A stretch of 64,000 bases of DNA from Bacteroidota bacterium. Lineage in GTDB: Bacteria; Bacteroidota; Bacteroidia; B-17B0; Aurantibacillaceae. The stretch is from positions 62,001 through 126,000 of the forward strand of contig JAFDYI010000006.1 of NCBI GenBank assembly GCA_018267475.1, read 5' to 3'. The stretch's first letter is position 1; every line of letters begins with the position of its first letter. The notes under the pieces are model-generated. The model saw nothing but the letters and a program-made list of their open reading frames with translations, was not told where the DNA came from and did no database searches. A program made the translations under genes and the position numbers. This document shows positions 36,121 through 44,734 of this stretch, one piece after another.

Positions 36121-38253
36121 TTACTTTACAGACAGCCCCATATTATACAAAATAAAGGAGTATATATCAGCGGTTTCTTCAATACTTTTAGATAGTGGTT
36201 TACCGGCTCCGTGTCCTGCTTGCCTTTCTATATAGAGTAGGGCAGGGTTGGAGGTGTTTGCTGCGGCTTGTAAGCGTGCTCCAAATTTAAAAGAATGCGC
36301 AGGCACTACTCTGTCATCATGGTCGCCGGTGGTAATAAGGGTAGCGGGGTACGTTACACCTTCTTTTATATTGTGGTACGGCGAGTAATCATGAATGTAT
36401 TTGGTATATGTGGCAGAATCGGGGTTTCCATAGTCATCAATCCAACCAAAGCCAACCGTAAATTTATGAAAGCGCATCATATCCATAACCCCTACCATAG
36501 GTATCGCTACCCGAAACAAATCGGGGCGCTGCGTCATACAGGCTCCTATAAGCAGGCCTCCGTTAGAGCCTCCTTGTATAGCTAAGTAATCAGAAGAGGT
36601 GTACTTTTCTTTTATCAGGTACTCACCTGCGGCAATAAAATCATTAAATACATTTTGCTTGTTTAAAAGCATGCCTTGTTGATGCCACTTTTCGCCATAT
36701 TCTTGCCCACCTCGTAAATTTACCAAAACGTATATCCCTCCTTGTTCTAAAAAAGCAATTCTGCTTGGGCTAAATGAAGGGTTTAGCACAATTCTAAACC
36801 CACCATAGCCATACATAAGAGTAGGGTTTTTTCCGTTTAACTCGGTTCCTTTTTTACAAATAATAAACATAGGAACTTTGGTGCCGTCTTTACTAGTAAA
36901 AAAAACTTGCTTGGTTTCATAGTCTGCTTTATTAAATTTTACATCGGCTGTTCTAAATACCTCTGATTTTCCGCTCGCTATATTGAAACGATAAATAGTG
37001 GGTGGGTACAAAAAAGAAGTGAAAGAATAAAATACTTCGGTAGCCTCTTTTTCTCCGCCAAAACCTCCTGCTGCTCCTATATCGGGCAGCTCTATTTTAC
37101 GGATTAACTTACCCGAAAAATCATATTGTTCTACTTGCGAGGCTACATCTTTTAAAGAGGTTACAAAAAAGTTTTTTCCTGCCGAGGTAATGCTTTCAAT
37201 AAATTCGGGTTTTTCAGAAATTATTGTTTTCCATTGTTCTTTCTCTGGGTGTTTTATATCTAAGCATATTAGTTTATTGTTGGGCGCATTGTCATTGCTC
37301 ATTAAAAAGATGTTGTCGCCCTCATTATCTACAAAACTCGTTTGACTGCTGTAATCGAATGTGAGTTGCTTCCACGTTTTTTGGTTGGCTGCTTTTTTAT
37401 CCCATACAAATAGGTTTTCATTTCCCGTTCCCTGCGATTGACTCATAAACCAATAACGCTCATCTTCCGAAGAAAAAACATTGTAATACATTTGTTTCAC
37501 CTGCTTGTTTTCGTATATCAATTCGTCTTTTTCTTGTGGCGTACCTACTTTATGATAATATACTTTTTGGTATTCGTTGGCAGCCGCTAAAGCGCTGCCT
37601 TTTGGTTTATCAAATCGATTGTAAAAAAAACCATCTTTATACCAAGATGCTCCCGAAAATTTTACCCATTCTAATTTATCACTTAATTGTTTTTTGGTAG
37701 CTATTTCCATTACATATATTTCTTCCCAGTCGCTTCCTGCGCGGTTTAGGGTATAGGCAATGTATTTATGGTCTTTTGAGTAGCCTGCTAAATTGATGTT
37801 TACAGTTCCATTTTTGCTCATTGCGTTAGGGTCTAAAAACACTTCTTCTTTGCCATCTAATCCTTTTTGTATGTAATATACATATTGATTTTGTAGCCCT
37901 TCATTTTTAGCATATATGTAATATTCTCCTACTTTAAACGGGGAACTGTACTTTTGATAGTTTACCAATTCGGTAATACGTTGCTTTAGTTTTTCTCTAA
38001 ACGGAATTTGTTCCAAATAGTTTTGGGTTGTTTTTATTTGTTGGTCAACCCAAGCGGTAGTTTCGGCAGATGTGTCGTTTTCTAACCAACGGTAGTCGTC
38101 TTCTACCACAATCCCATTTATGGTGTCGGCGTGTTTTTCTATTTTTGTTTTAGGATATTCTACGTGCATAGCCTTTGCTTCTTTTTTTTCTTGATTAGAG
38201 CCTCCGCATGCGCTAAGCAGGACTAATGGGGTGAGGTACAGCAGTTTTTTCAT
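36121..38253 (-). CDS. Prolyl oligopeptidase (S9A), lipoprotein
   Basis: 710 residues. The signal peptide ends in a lipobox (LTPLVLLSACGGS), so it is membrane-anchored outside the cytoplasm. The N-terminal propeller (about 70-430) gates the alpha/beta-hydrolase domain. The triad is visible: Ser in QGGSNGGLLIGACMTQRP, Asp in GDHDDRVVPAHSFKF and His in ERQAGHGAGKP. The enzyme cleaves short peptides after proline. The GGFRIVLNPSF and GGQEYGEKWHQQGM blocks are classic S9A. It follows the acidic protein gene by 17 bases on the same strand and may be its operon partner. Confidence 0.95.
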   Translation of the reverse strand: MKKLLYLTPLVLLSACGGSNQEKKEAKAMHVEYPKTKIEKHADTINGIVVEDDYRWLENDTSAETTAWVDQQIKTTQNYLEQIPFREKLKQRITELVNYQKYSSPFKVGEYYIYAKNEGLQNQYVYYIQKGLDGKEEVFLDPNAMSKNGTVNINLAGYSKDHKYIAYTLNRAGSDWEEIYVMEIATKKQLSDKLEWVKFSGASWYKDGFFYNRFDKPKGSALAAANEYQKVYYHKVGTPQEKDELIYENKQVKQMYYNVFSSEDERYWFMSQSQGTGNENLFVWDKKAANQKTWKQLTFDYSSQTSFVDNEGDNIFLMSNDNAPNNKLICLDIKHPEKEQWKTIISEKPEFIESITSAGKNFFVTSLKDVASQVEQYDFSGKLIRKIELPDIGAAGGFGGEKEATEVFYSFTSFLYPPTIYRFNIASGKSEVFRTADVKFNKADYETKQVFFTSKDGTKVPMFIICKKGTELNGKNPTLMYGYGGFRIVLNPSFSPSRIAFLEQGGIYVLVNLRGGQEYGEKWHQQGMLLNKQNVFNDFIAAGEYLIKEKYTSSDYLAIQGGSNGGLLIGACMTQRPDLFRVAIPMVGVMDMMRFHKFTVGFGWIDDYGNPDSATYTKYIHDYSPYHNIKEGVTYPATLITTGDHDDRVVPAHSFKFGARLQAAANTSNPALLYIERQAGHGAGKPLSKSIEETADIYSFILYNMGLSVK

Positions 38254-38270
38254 TTTGTTAGGATATTTTT

Positions 38271-38930
38271 TTAATAATCGCCATCTTCTCTGTATTCATC
38301 ATCTTCGTACTCCTCATGATCTTCGTCATCTTCAAAATCATCGTCTTCTTTGTTTACGATGTTGTTTTCGTCTTCTTTTAAATCATGTTCTTCTTGTTCA
38401 TCAAAAAGCAAATCTTCTTTATTTGAAAGAGCTCGGTATGCCTGTTCGTCCAGCAATTCATCATCTGTATCGCCTTCTTTTTCTTTCCTTTCCACTTCTT
38501 CGCGCAGCTTATCAAACATTTTTTGCTTGTATTGCTTGGGGGCTGTTCCCATTTTTTTTATGCATCTTGGGTAGGTTGCCTTCGCGTCTTCGGGTACTAA
38601 TTTTATAAGTTCTATTAAAAAACTCCATTGTACTTGCTTATCATACAGTAATAAAAAACGTTGGTTGGGTTGCTCTATGCAGGTAGCTATTTTTGCGTTT
38701 TTCATTAGCTTCACTCCTGCTTCTAAGTCTTCCTCCAAAAGAGTAATTTCATCGTGTTTACGCCACTGTTCATCACTTACAAAAAAAGATCCTGCTTGTT
38801 TTGTGTCAAAGCCTATGCTTTCTAATATAATATGAAAAAAATCTAAAAAAGTTTGTGAAGATTTTATTTCTATATCGCGTGTTACTTCTTCATCTTCTTC
38901 AAAGAAAATTCTAAATTTATAAACGGCCAT
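38271..38930 (-). CDS. pRiA4b ORF-3-like (IS1096 TnpR-like) protein with acidic tail
   Basis: 219 residues. Residues 1-140 match the plasmid pRiA4b ORF-3-like / IS1096 TnpR-like family (MAVYKFRIFFEEDEEVTRDI, ESIGFDTKQAGSFFVSDEQW, YPRCIKKMGTAPKQY), which in Bacteroidota occurs as a chromosomal gene of unknown role and is not evidence of an active transposon. The last 80 residues are almost only Asp and Glu with Tyr/His, predicted disordered and strongly acidic. A near -7 element (TACCTTCG) lies upstream. No transposase or inverted repeats are found around it. Confidence 0.75.
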   Translation of the reverse strand: MAVYKFRIFFEEDEEVTRDIEIKSSQTFLDFFHIILESIGFDTKQAGSFFVSDEQWRKHDEITLLEEDLEAGVKLMKNAKIATCIEQPNQRFLLLYDKQVQWSFLIELIKLVPEDAKATYPRCIKKMGTAPKQYKQKMFDKLREEVERKEKEGDTDDELLDEQAYRALSNKEDLLFDEQEEHDLKEDENNIVNKEDDDFEDDEDHEEYEDDEYREDGDY

Positions 38931-38968
38931 ATTTTTGGGTGTATTATTTTTTAGCGAAGGTAAAAATT

Positions 38969-39664
38969 TTATTTGGTAGATGCGCGTTCGTTGAATAAAA
39001 TTTCAATATCCTTCAGTAAGCGGGTAACGTCGGTGCTATCGGTACCATCATAAAAACCTCGTATGTGTTTTTCTTTATCTATGAGCGCAAAGTTTTGGGT
39101 ATGAATAAAATCGTCTTTCCCGCCATCTCCTTCTTCTGCATTTAGCAAATAGCCTTCGCGCGCCATGCGATACAGTTGTTTTTTATCACCGGTTACAAAG
39201 AGCCAAGTACTATCTATAACGCCGTGTTTTTTTGCGTAGCTAAGCAGTTGCGGCACGCTGTCGGTTTCGGGATTAACGGTGTGAGAAATGATAAGAAAAT
39301 CGGGTTTGTTTTTATAGGCTTGATATACACGCTCCATTTGCGTACTCATAATGGGGCATATAGATTGGCAGGTGGTAAAAAAGAAATCAACTACATAAAT
39401 TTTTTGTTGCGTATTTTTTTCGGTAACGGTATGGTTGTATTGATTGATGAAGCTAAAGGGAGGAATGCTGTGCGGTGTGTTTGCTTTTTTATTGCCGTAG
39501 TTTTTGGGATTAAAATAAGGTAGTTTTCGGAGCGGTTGTGCTTTTTTTTCAGATAAAAAATACATACTGATACACAGTATAGAGGCAAGCGATAGCAGTA
39601 CGTATAGTGTGTTTTTTTTCAAAAAATACTTTTTTGCAAAGATACGTTTTTTTACGTGGCGCAT
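38969..39664 (-). CDS. SCO1/SenC-family copper chaperone
   Basis: 231 residues, one N-terminal membrane anchor (about 20-38) and a thioredoxin-like domain outside. The copper-binding CxxxC is C99-C103 in FFTTCQSICPIM, and the later histidine is in DFIHTQNFALIDKEKH. The family helps assemble the CuA centre of cytochrome oxidase or handles thiol/disulfide balance. The gene is 18 bases downstream of the histidine kinase gene on the same strand; a copper or redox link between them is possible but unproven. Confidence 0.93.
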   Translation of the reverse strand: MRHVKKRIFAKKYFLKKNTLYVLLSLASILCISMYFLSEKKAQPLRKLPYFNPKNYGNKKANTPHSIPPFSFINQYNHTVTEKNTQQKIYVVDFFFTTCQSICPIMSTQMERVYQAYKNKPDFLIISHTVNPETDSVPQLLSYAKKHGVIDSTWLFVTGDKKQLYRMAREGYLLNAEEGDGGKDDFIHTQNFALIDKEKHIRGFYDGTDSTDVTRLLKDIEILFNERASTK

Positions 39665-39682
39665 TCAAGTTAAAAGTGTGGT

Positions 39683-40726
39683 TTAGGCTTTGGGTAACGA
39701 AAAAGTGAAAGTGGTGCCTTCGTTTTCTGTGCTCGTAACTTCAATGCTTTGCTGATGCGCCTCTATAATATGCTTCACAATAGAGAGCCCAAGGCCGGTG
39801 CCTCCTTGCTCGCGGCTACGCCCTTTATCTACCCTAAAAAAACGTTCAAAAACACGAGGTACGTATTGGGGGCTAATACCTATCCCGTTATCGGATATAC
39901 TAATATTGATTTTCGTTTCTTCAGAGGTAAAAACAATAAGGGTTTCCCCGTTTTCTTTACCATATTTTATAGAATTGGTAAGCAGGTTTGAAAACACTTG
40001 TTTTATCCGGTGTTTGTCTGCCCATACTTTTAGGGTATCTTTTTTTGAAATAATTTTTAAACTAATGTTTTTTTTCTGAGCTTGTATTTCAGTTTGTTTG
40101 CAACTATCTTGTGCTATTTCTATAAGATTTATTTTTTCTATTTCTAAGGATAAAGCGCCGGTTTCTAATTGAGAGATAGTTTCTAAATCATCTATTATGT
40201 GTATCATTCTATCCACACTCTTATCGGCGCGCTTCAGATACTCTATGTTTATTTTTGTATCGTTAATGCCGCCGTCTATAAGAGTAGCAAGGTAGCCTTG
40301 TATATTAAAAATGGGCGTTTTTAGCTCGTGCGACACATTCCCTAAAAATTCTTTTCTGTAGTTCTCTAATTTCTGAACTTGCTCTATTTCTTTTTCTCTA
40401 TGACTTAATATATAAGATACTTCGGCGTGCAAGCGGTCTATAGAGTCTGAAATAGCCGCTACACTTTTTTCAAATTCGTCTTCATCGTGGGCGTACAAAC
40501 TGCGCACGCTTTTTAGTGCTTTTTTTATTTCAGAAAAAATAAATTTTTGGTAGAAAAAACTAAAAAACAAAAAGGATAGTGCAAAATTGGAAAAAAAAAG
40601 GAGTACTAATAGACTAATAGAAACGGCTGTTTTTTGAGTGTATGCTAAGAAGAATACCGTTAAGCAAAGTATAAGTGAAAAAAAAGCACAGGCTCCAATA
40701 AAAAGGAAAGCATTTTTGTTTCGCAT
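39683..40726 (-). CDS. Sensor histidine kinase (PhoR-like)
   Basis: 347 residues: two N-terminal spans (about 8-28 and 35-58), a HAMP-like or linker helix, then DHp (FLGNVSHELKTPIFNIQGYL) and catalytic ATPase domains (N box VFSNLLTNSIKYG, G1 ISDNGIGISPQYV, G2 EQGGTGLGLSIVKHI). No periplasmic sensor domain is present, so the membrane itself or a partner is probably sensed. No response regulator gene is adjacent, so it is an orphan here. It lies in a same-strand cluster after the amidohydrolase-like and lipoprotein genes. Confidence 0.93.
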   Translation of the reverse strand: MRNKNAFLFIGACAFFSLILCLTVFFLAYTQKTAVSISLLVLLFFSNFALSFLFFSFFYQKFIFSEIKKALKSVRSLYAHDEDEFEKSVAAISDSIDRLHAEVSYILSHREKEIEQVQKLENYRKEFLGNVSHELKTPIFNIQGYLATLIDGGINDTKINIEYLKRADKSVDRMIHIIDDLETISQLETGALSLEIEKINLIEIAQDSCKQTEIQAQKKNISLKIISKKDTLKVWADKHRIKQVFSNLLTNSIKYGKENGETLIVFTSEETKINISISDNGIGISPQYVPRVFERFFRVDKGRSREQGGTGLGLSIVKHIIEAHQQSIEVTSTENEGTTFTFSLPKA

Positions 40727-40732
40727 ATTTTG

Positions 40733-41746
40733 TTAAGGCAAGATAGGCTTCATGCCACGCACCCCCATGTTTACTACCGTATCTCCATTTAAGGGGTAGA
40801 TGTTGCCATCATTAGGGTTGCTGGGGTTGTACTTCCATTCAAAACTGTTATTTACACACATAGAAACAGTGATAACTACATCACTGGTTTCGTTTCCGGT
40901 GATAACAAGAGGGGTGCTTGCACCCGCTTGAGAAACAAAAGCAGCTGTTACCAAACAAGAGCCCGGAGGTACTGCCGAAGAAGCAAATAAAGGGTTTACC
41001 ACCGTGGTAGCGCCTTGAGGAGCTTGCCCTTGTGTAGGTGGACTGGTATAAGAAGTGCCGCCATATACAAATGGTGCCGATTCAAAGGCCCAATAACCTT
41101 GCTGCTTGTCGCCATTAACGGTTACACTTTGGTTTTTTACGTTATAGCTGCCAATGTAGGTGTTGTACCCAATAAAAGAGGCAATAGTTCCTGTTGTTTT
41201 ATAGGTGCTGGGGAGGGTGTAGCTGCCTACCGCCGTTCCTTGTTGTATAGCGTATCGCACGGTATAATTTTGGTATGCTACCGATATCCGCAAATAGGGG
41301 TAGGTACCTGCTGCTACCTGCGATAAAGGCAATGAGAAAAACTCTTGCCCGTTACCTACAACGGTTTCCATATTGAAATCAATAGCATCGCTATATGTTT
41401 GTGATTGTGTATGCGAAGCGTTCCAAACCGTAACGCTGGGCACACTTACCGTAGGGGTAGTATAAAGTACGGCTCCTTGTCCCACACCGGTAAAGGGCGT
41501 TTGTGCCATTTCTACATGGTGTACCGACATGCCGTTAAAGTTAGGGCACTGTGCGCGATGTGTGGAAGACAATGTAACTACCTGCCCTGAGTCGCCCAAG
41601 CGCGTTTGTGTGCTGTCAAACTTAAAAACAAAACGCAAGCGAGGCGCAGAAGGGGTGTTGTTGTTGTTATTGTTGGAGTTGTTGTTTTTTTTACAAGAGG
41701 TAAAGGCTACGGAGCCTACTAAAAAAAGGGAAAGTAGTTTTTTCAT
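40733..41746 (-). CDS. Lipoprotein with poly-asparagine linker, unknown function
   Basis: 337 residues. The lipobox is GSVAFTSCKKN, followed by a run of Asn (residues about 21-29, one Ser inside) that forms a flexible linker. The rest is a beta-rich extracytoplasmic domain of no recognised family. It begins within the stop of the amidohydrolase-like gene (ATGA overlap), so the two are co-translated, and the histidine kinase follows 6 bases later. The Asn codons alternate AAC/AAT in a short triplet repeat that could vary in length. Confidence 0.65.
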   Translation of the reverse strand: MKKLLSLFLVGSVAFTSCKKNNNSNNNNNNTPSAPRLRFVFKFDSTQTRLGDSGQVVTLSSTHRAQCPNFNGMSVHHVEMAQTPFTGVGQGAVLYTTPTVSVPSVTVWNASHTQSQTYSDAIDFNMETVVGNGQEFFSLPLSQVAAGTYPYLRISVAYQNYTVRYAIQQGTAVGSYTLPSTYKTTGTIASFIGYNTYIGSYNVKNQSVTVNGDKQQGYWAFESAPFVYGGTSYTSPPTQGQAPQGATTVVNPLFASSAVPPGSCLVTAAFVSQAGASTPLVITGNETSDVVITVSMCVNNSFEWKYNPSNPNDGNIYPLNGDTVVNMGVRGMKPILP

Positions 41747-43053
41747 TTTAATTGATATTTGGTTTGATATTTTTTATAAAGTTCTTGTTGCAAGTTGGTA
41801 AGCATAAGCTTTTTACCGTTTATGAAAGCAAAGATAACATTATTTGTTCTCATATCCAAAGCATCGCCGGTGCTGATAAAAAACGAAGCATCTTTTCCAA
41901 CCTCGATGGTGCCAAGTTGTTTATCTACTCCTAAAATTTTAGCTGTATTTTCTGTAAGGGCGGCAACCGCTTGTTCGTTGCTAAGACCATAAGCGCGGGC
42001 TGTTCCTGCCAAAAACGGGATATTGCGTGCGTTCATTCCCTCCATATCACCTTCGTTTTGCAAACAAAATAAAACGCTGTCTTTTTGTAGCAAGTAAGGC
42101 AGTTTATAGGGTAAATCTACATCGTCTTGCTCGCGCATGGGTAAGCTATGAACGCGACCTATCATAACCGGTATGTGGTTTTGTTTTAAAAAATGAGTGA
42201 TGCGCCCGCTTTCTGCTCCTCCCACCAGCACCGGCTTTTTAATAAAAAATTCTTGCGCAAAGGTGATAGCAGCTATCATATCTTTTTCAAAATCAGCGTG
42301 TAGGTATAGGTTTTTTGTTCCTTCAAAAACGCCGCGCATGGCTTCATAGCGCAGGTTTTTTTCTGTTGCATCTGTGTTGGTGCAATAAGCTTTGGCATCA
42401 GAAAAAAACTTTTTTAATTCTTTAATTTGTTCGCTGTATTTTTTGTTTTCCGAAGTGGGTTGAGGTTCTGCCCACCAGCCATTTTGCTGAACGGTTTTAG
42501 GGAAGTTTACATGCACTCCATCGTCTTTGTAAAGAACGGCATCTTCGTAGTTCCAGCCATCTAAAGCCATAATGCTGGAGCTGCCGCTTATGACGCCCCC
42601 GCGAGGGGTTGCCTGAGCGAACAATACCCCATTGGTACGTACAGTAGGAATAATTTTTCCATCTAAATTATACGCCACCAAAGCGCGTATATGAGGGTTG
42701 TAGCCGGCTACATCGCTAAAATCGTTAGTGGCACGTACGGCATCTACCTCGTTTAATCCAAGTGTAGAATTAGGAGCAAAAAAAGCAGGATATGCTTGAG
42801 CGCCGTTTAGATTAATAGTAGTGTCGTATTTGAGGGCACCTTCTTTAAACCGTGCCGTGCTGCCATCTATAGCTAAATCTATTTTGCCATCTTTAAATCC
42901 TAATAAGGCGTTATTTATTACCGTGCCGTTGCCTACATGCAGCGTAAGACCGGTAAACAATATAGACTTGCTTTGCTTAGGGGCAGGAATAGGCTGTTGA
43001 GCTTGCGCGCCCAAAACAATGCTTAAAAAAAGGAAATTAAAAATTTTATACAT
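41743..43053 (-). CDS. Amidohydrolase-like protein lacking the HxH metal motif
   Basis: 436 residues. A signal peptide (IFNFLFLSIVLGAQAQ) begins at ATG 43053. The fold is that of the composite-domain amidohydrolases (C-terminal AAALTENTAKILGVDKQLG then TIEVGKDASFFISTGD). The strand-1 motif normally reads HxH (for example GFIDAHTHL); here it is AFFAPNSTLGL, so the metal ligands are missing. This His-less variant recurs in Bacteroidota, often beside a normal amidohydrolase. It is thus perhaps a binding or inactive partner protein. ATG 43053 is preferred to 43068 because the -7 element TATGTTTG overlaps the upstream ATG. Confidence 0.8.
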   Translation of the reverse strand: MYKIFNFLFLSIVLGAQAQQPIPAPKQSKSILFTGLTLHVGNGTVINNALLGFKDGKIDLAIDGSTARFKEGALKYDTTINLNGAQAYPAFFAPNSTLGLNEVDAVRATNDFSDVAGYNPHIRALVAYNLDGKIIPTVRTNGVLFAQATPRGGVISGSSSIMALDGWNYEDAVLYKDDGVHVNFPKTVQQNGWWAEPQPTSENKKYSEQIKELKKFFSDAKAYCTNTDATEKNLRYEAMRGVFEGTKNLYLHADFEKDMIAAITFAQEFFIKKPVLVGGAESGRITHFLKQNHIPVMIGRVHSLPMREQDDVDLPYKLPYLLQKDSVLFCLQNEGDMEGMNARNIPFLAGTARAYGLSNEQAVAALTENTAKILGVDKQLGTIEVGKDASFFISTGDALDMRTNNVIFAFINGKKLMLTNLQQELYKKYQTKYQLK

Positions 43054-43061
43054 TTTAGAAG

Positions 43062-43069
43062 CAAACATA
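43062..43069 (-). promoter_or_regulatory. -7 promoter element TATGTTTG
   Basis: On the minus strand the element includes the ATG at 43068 and ends 8 bases before ATG 43053; the true start is therefore the downstream ATG. It should transcribe the amidohydrolase-like / lipoprotein / kinase / SCO cluster. Confidence 0.5.
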
Positions 43070-43191
43070 AGTATTTTTTTTGAAAGAAGAAGCGCCTAAC
43101 GAAAAGCTACTTTTATCAGTTTTTGTTTTTTTTTTAATAGATGCGAAATAGATGTTGGGTGTAGCCGAAGTATCAAGGGCAAAAGGAGGTG

Positions 43192-44013
43192 TTATTTCCA
43201 AATAGACGCTTTGGTCAGTTTTACTTTGCTACTAAAAAAGTTACGAGCTGTTTCTTCAAAACTTTTAGTGTAATCGCTCACATAAAATTGATGCACTTTG
43301 TTTTTTTTGTCGGATAGGATTTTTTCTTTTTTTAATGTTTCAGCCACCATTTTTGCTACGGCTTGTGCATTATCATAAATAACAGTTTTTCCTTTGTAAA
43401 ACTCTTCAATTTCTTTTTTTATAAGCGGGTAGTGTGTACAAGCTAAGATTAATGAATCTATTTTTTTTAGTTTGGGTTTAGATAAATAATCATGAATGAT
43501 GGCTCGCGAAATTTTATTATTAAAAAAACCCTCTTCTATCATAGAGGCCAGAAGCGGTGTAGCTTGCGAAGCCACTTCCAACTTGGGGTTAAGGTGCTTT
43601 ATTTTTTTTGCGTAGATATCGCTTTTTATGGTGGCTTTGGTAGCAATTACCCCTATGTGTTTTAACTTTTTATTTTGTGTTATTTCATGCACAATGGGGT
43701 TTACCACATCTATAACAGTGGCCTTTTTTCCTACAAAATCTTTTACCGTATCATAGGCTAATGCCGATGCCGTATTGCACGCAATAACAATAAGTTTGCA
43801 ATTTTGTTCTAATAAAAATTGTGCAATACGAATAGCATAGTACTTAATGCTGTCCGCCGATTTATCTCCGTAAGGTAAGTGGGCGGTATCGCCAAAATAG
43901 ATGATTTGTTCTTTGGGTAAAGCCTTAGCAATGGCGCTGGCTACAGTAAGCCCTCCAATGCCGGAATCAAAAATTCCGATAGCTTGTTGTTTTTTATCTT
44001 TTTTTACTGGCAT
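43192..44013 (-). CDS. murI: Glutamate racemase
   Basis: 273 residues; makes D-glutamate for peptidoglycan. The two catalytic cysteines are in IACNTASALAYD and LACTHYPLIKKE. GIFDSGIGGLTVASAI at the N-terminus is the family hallmark. The gene follows the START-domain gene by 20 bases. The upstream sequence overlaps the 3' end of that gene, so they are likely one transcript. Confidence 0.96.
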   Translation of the reverse strand: MPVKKDKKQQAIGIFDSGIGGLTVASAIAKALPKEQIIYFGDTAHLPYGDKSADSIKYYAIRIAQFLLEQNCKLIVIACNTASALAYDTVKDFVGKKATVIDVVNPIVHEITQNKKLKHIGVIATKATIKSDIYAKKIKHLNPKLEVASQATPLLASMIEEGFFNNKISRAIIHDYLSKPKLKKIDSLILACTHYPLIKKEIEEFYKGKTVIYDNAQAVAKMVAETLKKEKILSDKKNKVHQFYVSDYTKSFEETARNFFSSKVKLTKASIWK

Positions 44014-44033
44014 ACAACTAAGGTAAATAAAAT

Positions 44034-44702
44034 TTAATTCTTTAATTCTTTCACAAAAGCATATTTTGCTTTTTGATACTTTTCTTGGGTGAGCATTTTT
44101 TTAAATCCGATCATGGTTTCAAAAGGGCCATCTACTACGGCTAAATTTACAATCCAAGCAGGGGCAGCCCCTCCCGGATCAACTAAAAGTTGGTAATTTA
44201 CCTGTACATATCCATCTTTTAGAGGAACTAAAACCCAAGTAGCTTTGAAGTACATAATGCGTACATGATTTTTTTTTATAGGCATTTCTTTAGGGGTACC
44301 ATCTGAATCAAGGGTGATGGTTTTTGTTTTTTGGTTTTGAGATTGCACCACTTTTACTATAAAATCTCGATTAGAAACCGGCCAAGGTGCTATTACCGTT
44401 TGATAATGCCAGCAGGTGGTATCGTTGGTTTTTTTTAATTCGCTGGCCTCGCCGCATTTATATACCCATTGTGGGTAGCTTTCAAAATCATTAAGCAAAG
44501 CGATGATGCCGCTAAGTGATGTTTTTACAATAGCTATTGATTTTAATTCTTTAAAAGAGGAATTGGATACGTACCGCGTATAAACGCTAATACCCGATTC
44601 GCATTTTTTTAATTCCCAGTCAGTGGCTTTGTGCTGTGCTGCTCCAAAAGAAAAAATAAAAAATAAAAAAAGAGAAAGAAATGTTTTCTTTAAAAGAATC
44701 AT
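44034..44702 (-). CDS. START-domain protein, secreted
   Basis: 222 residues. Signal peptide (TFLSLFLFFIFSFGAAQ), then a START-like lipid-binding domain of about 200 residues (DWELKKCESGISVYTRYV, FESYPQWVYKCGEASELKK, IAPWPVSNRDF). Bacterial START proteins bind hydrophobic ligands; the ligand here is unknown. ATG 44702 is chosen since the signal peptide starts there and it sits 6 bases from a perfect -7 element. The TTG at 44711 would lie inside that element. Confidence 0.82.
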   Translation of the reverse strand: MILLKKTFLSLFLFFIFSFGAAQHKATDWELKKCESGISVYTRYVSNSSFKELKSIAIVKTSLSGIIALLNDFESYPQWVYKCGEASELKKTNDTTCWHYQTVIAPWPVSNRDFIVKVVQSQNQKTKTITLDSDGTPKEMPIKKNHVRIMYFKATWVLVPLKDGYVQVNYQLLVDPGGAAPAWIVNLAVVDGPFETMIGFKKMLTQEKYQKAKYAFVKELKN

Positions 44703-44708
44703 AGAAAG

Positions 44709-44716
44709 CAAAGGTA
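44709..44716 (-). promoter_or_regulatory. -7 promoter element TACCTTTG next to an ATG start
   Basis: On the minus strand TACCTTTG ends 6 bases before ATG 44702, predicting a near-leaderless transcript. Confidence 0.5.
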
Positions 44717-44734
44717 CTATATTATTTCCTTTGT

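Noticed and set aside
38271-38930. Evidence for a mobile element (IS1096 TnpR-like gene)
   Set aside because: The family is a common chromosomal gene in Bacteroidota; there is no transposase, inverted repeat or target duplication nearby.
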